Source of the DNA: Lignipirellula cremea
GTDB taxonomy: Bacteria > Planctomycetota > Planctomycetia > Pirellulales > Pirellulaceae
DNA length: 64,000 nt
Assembly (NCBI RefSeq): GCF_007751035.1
Contig: NZ_CP036433.1
Coordinates: 9,219,001 to 9,283,000, forward strand
Direction: 5' to 3'
This document shows, piece by piece, positions 44,411 to 51,882 of this stretch. Numbering within the stretch: the stretch's first letter is position 1; each line of letters begins with the position of its first letter. The position numbers and the translations under genes were made by a program. Below the pieces are notes generated by a model. That model saw only the letters and a list, made by a program, of their open reading frames with translations. It was not told the origin of the DNA and made no database searches.

Positions 44411-46516
44411 ATGAGAATCCTCCAGCGGACGTTCGTCCGCGTGCTGGCCTTGCTGCTTGCTGTCTTTGCCGCACGTTCGCTGTCGGCGGCCGCTCCCACC
44501 GTCATTGGCAAAACGGTCGAGAACTTCCAGCTGTCGACCCATCGCGGCCAGCCCTGGGAACTGGCCGATACAGCCGACCAGAAACTGGTCGCCCTGGTTT
44601 TCCTGGGGACCGAATGTCCGCTGGCGAAGCTCTATGGCCCGCGACTGGCGGACCTGCACAAAACGTACGCCGACCAGGGCGTTGCGTTTGTCGGCGTGAA
44701 TGCCAATGCCCAGGACAGCATCACGGAGCTCACCGCCTACGCCCAGAAACATGCGATTCCGTTCCCGCTGCTCAAAGACCCGGGCAACCGGGTGGCCGAT
44801 CAGATCGGAGCCGAGCGGACGCCGGAAGTCTTTTTGCTCGACCAGGATCGCAAAATCCGTTACCACGGACGAATTGACGACCAGTACGGCGTCGGCTATT
44901 CCCGCGACCACGCCCAGCGCCGGGACCTGGCCGAGGCGATCCAGGAGCTGCTCGCCGGCAAGCAGGTCTCCGTCCCCGAAACCGCGCCGATCGGCTGCTT
45001 CATCGGCCGCACGCGGCTGACCGAACCGCATGGCGATATCACCTACACCAACCAGATTTCTCGTCTGTTCAACCAGCATTGCGTGGAGTGCCACCGGGCC
45101 GGCGAGATCGCCCCCTTCCCGCTGACCGCCTATGAGGACATCCTCGGCTGGGAAGAAACGATCCTCGAAGTCATCGACGAGAATCGCATGCCGCCCTGGT
45201 TTGCCAATCCCCAGCATGGCGCGTTCCGCAACGACACCCGACTTTCGGCCGCCGAGAAAACCTTGCTGCATCAGTGGGTCAAAAACGGCATGCCCGAGGG
45301 CGATCCGGACCAGTTGCCTGCCCCGCCCCAGTTCGCCGCCGGCTGGCGGATGCCGGAACCGGACCAGGTGGTCGCCATGCGGGCCGAGCCCTATGCGGTG
45401 CCTGCCGAGGGCGTGGTCGATTACCAGTACTTCCTGGCCGATCCGTCCTGGGACGAAGACAAGTACATTGTGGCCGCCGAAGCCCGGCCCGATAACCGTG
45501 CGGTCGTCCACCATATTATTGTCTATGTCGTGCCGCCCGGCTCCCAGGACGCCAAACCGCGGGGCCGCAGCATCCTGGTCGGCTACGCCCCCGGCTCCCA
45601 GCCGATGCTGCTCACCGACGGCGTCGCCGTGCATGTGCCGGCCGGCTGCAGGCTCGTGTTTGAGGTGCACTACACGCCGAACGGCTCGCCCCAGGCGGAC
45701 CGCAGCAGCGTCGGCTTCCGCTTCACCACCAAAGACCAGGTCAAGAAACAGCTGCACGGCCGGCTGGCGGTGAACACCCGCTTCCGCATTCCGCCCGGCG
45801 CGGCCAGCCACCAGGTGACGGCCGAATACCAGTCCCGCCAGGACGAAGTCCTGCTGGAAATGACGCCCCACATGCACCTCCGCGGCAAGGCGTTTCGCTA
45901 TGAAGCGATCTACCCCTCCGGCCAGCGGGAGATCCTGCTCGACGTGCCGCATTACGACTTCAACTGGCAACTGGGCTACCAGCTGGCCGAACCGAAACGG
46001 CTCCCGCAAGGCACACGGATTCAATGCACGGCCTGGTTTGACAATTCGGAAGACAATCTCGTCAATCCCGACCCGACGGCCGAAGTCCGCTGGGGGGACC
46101 AGAGCTGGGAGGAAATGATGATCGGATTCCTCAGCGTCGTGGATCCCGACCCGGCGCCGGACGCGGCCGCCGACGAGCCGCATCCGCTGCAGATCAACCC
46201 GGGCGCCGATCCGGTCGGCGTGTGGCGCTGGAAGCGCGACGGGGCCCCGCATCAGCTGACGCTGCAGCTCGACGACGACAAACTGTCCGGCGTGATCGAA
46301 ATCGTCGGCCGCGGCAAATGGTCGATCCAGCAGGCCGCCCTCGCCGACAACCAGCTGACGTTCCAGGTCGTCCCGCCGGAGTTCGCCGGCCAGGTTCTGC
46401 TCGAATTCGACGCCGTCGTCGGCGCCAAAACGCTCCAAGGCAACCTGAAGTACAGCGTGCGCACCACCGGCCAGAGCCGCACCCTGCCCTGGACGGCCGA
46501 GCGCGCGGCCGACTGA
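44411..46516 (+). CDS. Redoxin / cytochrome c / copper monooxygenase-like fusion protein
   Basis: The 701-residue protein has a cleavable signal peptide (residues 1-27, ending SAAAP). It has a thioredoxin-fold redoxin domain (about 30-180, FLGTECPLAKLYGPRL) in which only one cysteine of the usual pair is present. A c-type cytochrome-like segment follows, with CVECH at 224-228 and a likely Met ligand in RMPPW. The next part resembles copper type II ascorbate-dependent monooxygenases: HHIIVYVVPPGS, EVHYTPNG and the copper ligands in TPHMHLRG (487-489). A beta-rich end completes it. AGGAG lies 7 bases before the ATG. The layout is frequent in planctomycetes and indicates a periplasmic redox enzyme; the substrate is unknown. 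Confidence 0.82.
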   Translation: MRILQRTFVRVLALLLAVFAARSLSAAAPTVIGKTVENFQLSTHRGQPWELADTADQKLVALVFLGTECPLAKLYGPRLADLHKTYADQGVAFVGVNANAQDSITELTAYAQKHAIPFPLLKDPGNRVADQIGAERTPEVFLLDQDRKIRYHGRIDDQYGVGYSRDHAQRRDLAEAIQELLAGKQVSVPETAPIGCFIGRTRLTEPHGDITYTNQISRLFNQHCVECHRAGEIAPFPLTAYEDILGWEETILEVIDENRMPPWFANPQHGAFRNDTRLSAAEKTLLHQWVKNGMPEGDPDQLPAPPQFAAGWRMPEPDQVVAMRAEPYAVPAEGVVDYQYFLADPSWDEDKYIVAAEARPDNRAVVHHIIVYVVPPGSQDAKPRGRSILVGYAPGSQPMLLTDGVAVHVPAGCRLVFEVHYTPNGSPQADRSSVGFRFTTKDQVKKQLHGRLAVNTRFRIPPGAASHQVTAEYQSRQDEVLLEMTPHMHLRGKAFRYEAIYPSGQREILLDVPHYDFNWQLGYQLAEPKRLPQGTRIQCTAWFDNSEDNLVNPDPTAEVRWGDQSWEEMMIGFLSVVDPDPAPDAAADEPHPLQINPGADPVGVWRWKRDGAPHQLTLQLDDDKLSGVIEIVGRGKWSIQQAALADNQLTFQVVPPEFAGQVLLEFDAVVGAKTLQGNLKYSVRTTGQSRTLPWTAERAAD

Positions 46517-46721
46517 CGCCCCTGCGGCGATGATCGTTTTTGACAAACAAATAAACGCTTTCCACATTCCCGACGGCCATCCTGCAGGATAGCCTGTAAG
46601 TCTGAAAAGGCCGTGTTGCGTGTCGCCGTGTCTGGTGCATCGCACGCCGGCCGCCCTCCGCTTTCGCGAGAGCGTTTGCGCTCTCCCGCCCTGTTTTGTC
46701 GGTCTCCCTGGGAATCAGCCC

Positions 46722-48413
46722 ATGTCGCGAAACCCCGCCCTGCCCTGCCCTTCGCTTCCTTCCTGCGGGATGCTTCTGCTCGCGCTGCTGGCCGCCGGAG
46801 TCACGCTGACGGCCCGCTCCAGCCAGGCGGAACCGCCAGCCGGGAAAGCGGTCATGCTGACAGACGACGACTGGCGGCAGGCCTCCCGCCAGCCAATCAC
46901 TTCGGCCGAGATCGACGCCCTGGTCAATCAGGAGCTGCAGGCCCGCCGGCTGGAGCCCGCCCCGCTGACGACCGATGAGCAGTTCCTCCGCCGGGCGAGC
47001 CTGGACCTGACCGGCCAGCTGCCGCCGCCCGCAACGATCCGGGCCTTTGTCGCCAGCGAGGATCCGGCCAAACGAGCGCAGCTGGTCGACCAGCTGCTGG
47101 ACAGCGACGACCATGCCCGGCACTGGGCCCGTTTTTGGCGCGATGTCGTGTCGGTGCGGATCACCAACCGCCGCAGCATGGGCCTGACCCGCAGTTTTGA
47201 AGAATGGCTGTTTGAACAATTCCGGGACGAACAAAGCTGGGGCGACATCACCCGGCGGATTGTCACGGCCCAGGGGGAGCTGCGGTTCACCCTCAATACG
47301 CCCACGGCCGAGAACGGCCAGCTGTTCTTCCTGGTCGCGCACGACAGCGACGAAGCAGAAGAAAGGGCGGCCGAAACGTCCCGCGTGTTCCTCGGCATCC
47401 AGATCCAGTGCGCCCAGTGCCACGACCATCCCAGCGAACCCTGGAACCGGATCCAGTTCCATGAAATGGCGGCTTATTTCTCGCGGATCAAATACGAGCA
47501 GCTGTTTGACGACAAGAAACTCGCCGGCGTGCAGCTGGTCGTGACGCCGGATCGCGAACACCAGATGGTCAGCCTGGAGGATCCCGATTCCTTCACGTTG
47601 ACGCATCCCCGCTTTCTCGACGGCCAGGCGCCGGGCGTCAATCTGGACGACCAGCACCGGCGGGAATCGCTGGCCGATTTGATCGTCGACCCGGAGAACC
47701 ACTGGTTCGCCGCGGCCTACGTGAACCGCATTACGGCTGAACTTCTGGGCCAGCCGTTCTACCCGCATGTGGACGACCTGGGCCCGCGGAAAGAGGTCGT
47801 CTTCCCGGCCCTGCTGACCCGCATGACGGGCTCCTTTCGCGGGACCAACTACGATATGAAAGCCCTGTTCCGCGCCATCCTGAACAGCCAGACCTACCAG
47901 CGTCAGATCCGCCCCGGCGATCCGGCTGGCCAGCCCGCGTACTTTGCCGCCGCCGTGACAAAACGACTGCGGCCCGATACGCAGTGGGATTCGCTCGTAC
48001 ATGTGCTGGGAAAAATCGAACACGGCGCCCGGTTCCATACCGGCAGCGGCCGGCGGTTCAACCTTAGCTTTCTCGAAGGCCGGTTCCGCACGGAGTTTGA
48101 TTTTGATCCGTCGCTTGACGAAGTCGAGGTCCAGGGGACGATCCCGCAAACGCTGCTGATGATGAACAACCTGAAGCTGCACCAGCGGGTGGCGATCGGC
48201 CATACGACGCTGCTCAAACAGGTCCTGAAAGATTTTGCAGAAGACGGCCCCGCCGTCGAACACCTGTACCTGCTGGCCCTGGCCCGCCAGCCGACGGATC
48301 AGGAACGGGCCCGCTGCAGCGACTACTTGGCCGCCGCCCCGACCCGCGAAGAAGCGTTTGAAGATCTGCTCTGGGCGCTGGTCAACTCGACCGAGTTCCA
48401 GACCCGGCGCTAA
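46722..48413 (+). CDS. DUF1549/DUF1553 protein with CxxCH motif
   Basis: The 563-residue protein has a signal peptide (CGMLLLALLAAGVTLTARSS). It has a DUF1549 domain (about 60-300) with LRRASLDLTGQLPP and a CAQCHDHP motif that may bind heme, and a DUF1553 domain (about 330-560) with NRITAELLGQPF and NSQTYQR. It is an extracytoplasmic protein of the expanded planctomycete family whose biochemical role is not known. ATG 46722 directly precedes the signal peptide; the frame is open further upstream without family sequence. It is followed by a DUF1501 gene 72 bp downstream, the usual partner, and the two probably form an operon. Confidence 0.88.
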   Translation: MSRNPALPCPSLPSCGMLLLALLAAGVTLTARSSQAEPPAGKAVMLTDDDWRQASRQPITSAEIDALVNQELQARRLEPAPLTTDEQFLRRASLDLTGQLPPPATIRAFVASEDPAKRAQLVDQLLDSDDHARHWARFWRDVVSVRITNRRSMGLTRSFEEWLFEQFRDEQSWGDITRRIVTAQGELRFTLNTPTAENGQLFFLVAHDSDEAEERAAETSRVFLGIQIQCAQCHDHPSEPWNRIQFHEMAAYFSRIKYEQLFDDKKLAGVQLVVTPDREHQMVSLEDPDSFTLTHPRFLDGQAPGVNLDDQHRRESLADLIVDPENHWFAAAYVNRITAELLGQPFYPHVDDLGPRKEVVFPALLTRMTGSFRGTNYDMKALFRAILNSQTYQRQIRPGDPAGQPAYFAAAVTKRLRPDTQWDSLVHVLGKIEHGARFHTGSGRRFNLSFLEGRFRTEFDFDPSLDEVEVQGTIPQTLLMMNNLKLHQRVAIGHTTLLKQVLKDFAEDGPAVEHLYLLALARQPTDQERARCSDYLAAAPTREEAFEDLLWALVNSTEFQTRR

Positions 48414-48485
48414 GCGATCCTTGTTCCGACGCTTGCTTCGCCAGACATTCCCTGCCTTTCCTTTTTTCCAATCGAGAACCCGCTC

Positions 48486-49784
48486 ATGGCTCGGCAAACC
48501 TTCCAGCACGTTCGGACCGATCGCCACGGCGTATCCAGTCGCCGCACGTTTTTGCGGCAGGTTGCTGTCGGCGCGTCGGGCGCCGCCGCTTTCGGCTGGC
48601 GAGACGCTCTGTCCCTGCAGGCCGAGCAGCTGCGGCAGCGGGGCATGGCCTGCATTGTGCTGTTCATGCGCGGGGCCCCCAGCCAGTTCGAAACGTTCGA
48701 CCCCAAGCCGGGCGCGCCCACCGGCGGGCCGACCCAGGCGATCCCCACGGCCGTCAACGGCATCCGCATCGCCGAAGGCTGGGAGCCAGTCGCCGCCCAG
48801 ATGAACGACATCGCCCTGATTCGTTCGCTTACCAACAACAAGGAAGGGAACCACGATCGGGCCGTGTATCAGCTGCACACGGGCTACGTGCAGTCCGGCA
48901 CGGTCGTGCATCCCACGTTAGGTTCGATCGCCGCCGCGGAGCTGGGGTCAGAGAACTTCGACCTGCCGCACTTTGTCAACATCGGCCACCGCAGCGGCTC
49001 CATTGGATCGGGCTTTCTCGGCATGTCGGTTTCGCCGTTCCAGCTGGTCGATCCGAATGAAGTCCCCCGGAATATCGAACTGCCGCCCGAGATCGGGGCC
49101 GAGCGTTTCCGCCGCCGTCATCAGCTGCTGCAGGGACTGGAAGACGACTTCGCCGCCGCCGGCGGACAGCATCGCGTCGCCGAACACCGGGCCCTGTACC
49201 GCAAGGCCGAACAGATGGTGCTCAGCCCGCGACTCAAGGCGTTCGATCTGAACCAGGAACCGGACAGCATGCGGGATCGCTACGGCCGCACGGAATTCGG
49301 CCAGGGCTGCCTGCTGGCCCGCCGCCTGGTGGAACAGGGCGTCACGTTCGTCGAAGTGGAATCGCCCGGCTGGGATACGCACCTCGATAACTTCAACAAG
49401 GTCAAAGCGCTGGCCGCCGATGTCGGCAACGGGTTCGCTACGCTGATCGCCGATCTGAAAGATCGCGGCATGCTCGACAAGACGCTCGTCGTCTGGATGG
49501 GCGAGTTCGGCCGCACCCCGCGGATCAACGCGAACTCCGGCCGCGATCATCACCCGCTGTCGTTCAATGCGGCCCTCGCCGGCGGCGGCATCCGCGGCGG
49601 CCAGGTGATTGGCTCCACCAACGCCGAGGGAAGCGACGTGGCCGAACGTCCCGTCAGCGTGCCCGATCTGTTCTGCACCTTCTGCCAGGCCCTGCAGATT
49701 GATCCCCGCAAGGAAAACATCAGCCCGCTCGGCCGGCCGCTAACCCTCACCGACGGCGGGCAGGCAGTCAGCGAACTGTTTTAG
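48486..49784 (+). CDS. DUF1501 protein with Tat signal
   Basis: The 432-residue protein starts with a twin-arginine export signal (SSRRTFLRQVAVGASGAAAF) and continues with the DUF1501 family, a relative of the sulfatase/alkaline phosphatase fold. Typical blocks are GAPSQFETFDPKPGAPTGG, GNHDRAVYQLHTGY and WMGEFGRTPRIN with GRDHHP near the end. It would be exported folded. Family members are always next to DUF1549/DUF1553 genes in planctomycetes, as here; the shared function is undefined. The ATG at 48486 is the only good start before the Tat motif. Confidence 0.88.
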   Translation: MARQTFQHVRTDRHGVSSRRTFLRQVAVGASGAAAFGWRDALSLQAEQLRQRGMACIVLFMRGAPSQFETFDPKPGAPTGGPTQAIPTAVNGIRIAEGWEPVAAQMNDIALIRSLTNNKEGNHDRAVYQLHTGYVQSGTVVHPTLGSIAAAELGSENFDLPHFVNIGHRSGSIGSGFLGMSVSPFQLVDPNEVPRNIELPPEIGAERFRRRHQLLQGLEDDFAAAGGQHRVAEHRALYRKAEQMVLSPRLKAFDLNQEPDSMRDRYGRTEFGQGCLLARRLVEQGVTFVEVESPGWDTHLDNFNKVKALAADVGNGFATLIADLKDRGMLDKTLVVWMGEFGRTPRINANSGRDHHPLSFNAALAGGGIRGGQVIGSTNAEGSDVAERPVSVPDLFCTFCQALQIDPRKENISPLGRPLTLTDGGQAVSELF

Positions 49785-49875
49785 GAAGCTGAAGAAAATC
49801 CCCGCCGGATTCTCTGGTGCGACGTTCTGACAAGGAGCAGGCGCCGGAAAGTCGATTTCCGGCAGGCAGGGAGTC

Positions 49876-50253
49876 GGGGAAAAATAACTTCGGCCATTTC
49901 CCCCATCTGGTCGGAGTCTGAAACGCGACATCCCCCAGGGTCGCGGCCAATTTATTCTCACACCGTTTCCTCCTTCTTTGCGCCTTCGCGCCTTTGCGTG
50001 AGTCCCCATTGACGCGAGGGAAATTTTTGAACCGGCTCGTTTTGTCTTCTCGCCGTTCAAGGACGGATTGGCGGTTCTGTCACGAAGAGGATCTCACGCA
50101 AAGGCGCGAAGGCGTTAAGGGACGGTCGGCGGCGGATCGTCCTTGATGAAGTCGGCCAGAGTGGCTCTTTCGGCACAGGGCGCGACGTGATTTCAAGCAG
50201 GCTCGCTTTCCGCAACGTCCTCGGTGTTATACAAAACCGAAGTTATTTTCCCC
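49876..50253. repeat. Dispersed repeat with inverted ends, copy B
   Basis: Ends GGGGAAAAATAACTTCGG (49876-49893) and CCGAAGTTATTTTCCCC (50237-50253) are near-perfect inverted copies. The body aligns to copy A (27393-27667) including the TTTGCGCCTTCGCGCC stretch and the TGTTATACAAAA just before the right end. B is about 100 bp longer because of an extra segment between about 50090 and 50210. It lies between a DUF1501 gene and a small minus-strand gene, both intact, so insertion was harmless. Confidence 0.7.
49982..50113. repeat. 21-bp perfect inverted repeat within copy B
   Basis: Bases 49982-50002 and 50093-50113 are exact reverse complements, separated by 90 bp. The left arm also exists in copy A (27498-27518), where the right arm is absent. 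Transcribed, the pair would form a strong 21-bp stem. Confidence 0.85.
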
Positions 50254-50349
50254 TCGTTCCTAGAAGTTTCTCGTCGGTGCGTCCTCGGAAGAACGGGTCG
50301 GGCCGGAACGCCCAACCTGTGCAGAACAGACGACTTTCTGCGACGTCCT

Positions 50350-50691
50350 TTACTCGTCTTTTTCCGTCCAGGGTTCGGCCTGGAAGCCATGCGGGGCGGG
50401 CGGGGCCTGGTTGACCAGGTTGTGCCAGTGGTGCATGAACGACTCGCCGTGCTCCTGCTCCAGCCGCGACTTCTCTTCGTGCACGCTTTTCAGCACCGAC
50501 GGCCACCATTCGTTATCGAGATACGCCAGACGCCGTTCTTTCTCCTCGGGCGAAATGCCCGGCTCGTTCGGATCCTGGTCGGCGTGGTCGAATTTCATCT
50601 GCCGCCAGCTATCGGTTTCGGTCGGAACGTGACCGGTCGTATCGTGCGGGAACGCCCCGGCGTACTCGTCCAGTTTCGCCTTGTGAAACAT
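50350..50691 (-). CDS. Hypothetical 113-residue charged protein
   Basis: I do not recognise a family. The protein is hydrophilic and rich in Glu, Lys, His and Trp (MFHKAKLDEYAGAFPHD, SWRQMKFDHADQDPNEPG, EKERRLAYLDNEWWPSVL, HHWHNLVNQAPPAPHGF), with no signal peptide or membrane segment. ATG 50691 is chosen because CGGAG lies 9 bases upstream; a longer frame to 50763 lacks one. Codon use is ordinary and the sequence has the alternating charged and aromatic pattern of a real small protein. It lies between the dispersed repeat and an SGNH hydrolase gene on the same strand. Confidence 0.65.
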   Translation of the reverse strand: MFHKAKLDEYAGAFPHDTTGHVPTETDSWRQMKFDHADQDPNEPGISPEEKERRLAYLDNEWWPSVLKSVHEEKSRLEQEHGESFMHHWHNLVNQAPPAPHGFQAEPWTEKDE

Positions 50692-50864
50692 TTTGCAAAC
50701 TCCGACTTGGGGGTAACTTTGAAACCTGCGGCTGCGTCCCTTCCCGCAAGGTTCGCCAGCCATTCATGGTGGCCGAAACGGCCGACTATAGCAACGTCCT
50801 GGACGCTCGATTGCCGACCGTCCGGCAGGTGCGCCGGCCGACCCGGCAGGCGGGCGGAGCGGGG

Positions 50865-51710
50865 TTACTTCTCCTGCTTGTCCCGCAGCCGTTTTGCCAG
50901 GTACCGGGCCGTTTCATCGGCAATCACATTATAGCCGGCCAGGTTGGGGTGCCGGTCGCCGTACCAGCCGGGAAGATGGCCCAGGATCGGGTCCAGCTCG
51001 TTCGCCATCACTTCCACGCTGGGGCCGCGGACAAAGGGCTGCACCAGCGGATGGTATTTTTCCGGGATGTTCGCCAGCGGATACCGCCGATAATTGAGCA
51101 TGTTGGGCCCCTTTTCCAGCTCGGCCGCATACCGCGGGTAAATGTCAAACAGCTCCACCTTCTCTTCCTCGGCGGCCGTTTTGATCAGATCGTTGATCTG
51201 GGTGCTGACCTCCTCGTTCGCAAACGGAATAATGGTCATCAGCACCAGCACCGCCTGCGGGTGATCCTGCCGCAACCGCTCCAGCAGTTCGTGGATATCT
51301 TTGGGGAAGTTCGCGTCAAAATCCTCGCGGCGGGCCCGGTCGTTGATCCCGTACCGGATGAAGACGTAATCCACGCCCGGCAGTTTGGCGGCGGCCCGAT
51401 CATACCGGCCCGAATCCAGCAGACGGCGGATCGTCTCCCCGCTGACGCCCGACTGGATCGCATGGCAGGGCGGCAGATCGTCTTCGGCGGCCAGCAACTG
51501 TTCCAGCACCTTCTCCAGATGCGGCCCTTCCGGCTTCAGTCGTCGCGGCACGCTGCCTTCGGTCGTGCTGTCGCCCAGCAGCAGAATCTGCAGCTTCCCT
51601 TCATGTTCGGCCCGCGCCGGCGAAGCCAGACAAAGCAGCAGCAGTCCGGCGGCCAGGACGGGAACAACAGCAAACGTTTGCCGGAAGATCCGGCGGCCAG
51701 CATCGATCAT
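50865..51710 (-). CDS. Secreted SGNH/GDSL hydrolase
   Basis: The 281-residue protein has a signal peptide (VVPVLAAGLLLLCLASPARA) and the blocks of SGNH hydrolases: LLGDSTTEG with nucleophile Ser48, SGVSGETIRRLL with the block II glycine, RYGINDRAR with the block III Asn, and DRHPNLAGY with the Asp and His of block V. It should cleave an ester, for example acetyl groups of a polysaccharide or a lipid, outside the cytoplasm. ATG 51710 has GGAG 8 bases upstream. It is divergent from the M23/PKD protein gene with 172 bp between the starts, so a shared regulatory region is likely. Confidence 0.88.
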   Translation of the reverse strand: MIDAGRRIFRQTFAVVPVLAAGLLLLCLASPARAEHEGKLQILLLGDSTTEGSVPRRLKPEGPHLEKVLEQLLAAEDDLPPCHAIQSGVSGETIRRLLDSGRYDRAAAKLPGVDYVFIRYGINDRARREDFDANFPKDIHELLERLRQDHPQAVLVLMTIIPFANEEVSTQINDLIKTAAEEEKVELFDIYPRYAAELEKGPNMLNYRRYPLANIPEKYHPLVQPFVRGPSVEVMANELDPILGHLPGWYGDRHPNLAGYNVIADETARYLAKRLRDKQEK

Positions 51711-51882
51711 CGAGAAAGCTCCTCGGCAGCAGGTGCGAAACGCAGTCGATCCGCAGTTTACCAGCGCCGACCGTCCCCAGCGCCCAGGCACTGCGGCAGG
51801 CCGGCAATCGCCCGGTCGGCCGTGCTACAATGGGCCTGCCCTTCGGTCTGAACCCGCCCCCTGCCCTGCCGGAAAAACCGCC

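Noticed and set aside
44066-46645. Long minus-strand open frame of 859 codons
   Set aside because: It lies antisense to the redoxin/cytochrome c/copper protein, which has a signal peptide, a strong ribosome binding site and recognisable domains. The antisense product is Arg/Gly/Val-rich without family sequence and is a result of high GC at third positions.
46194-48911. Long minus-strand open frame of 905 codons
   Set aside because: It covers the antisense strand of three real genes (fusion protein end, DUF1549/DUF1553, DUF1501 start) and shows no domain or start signal.
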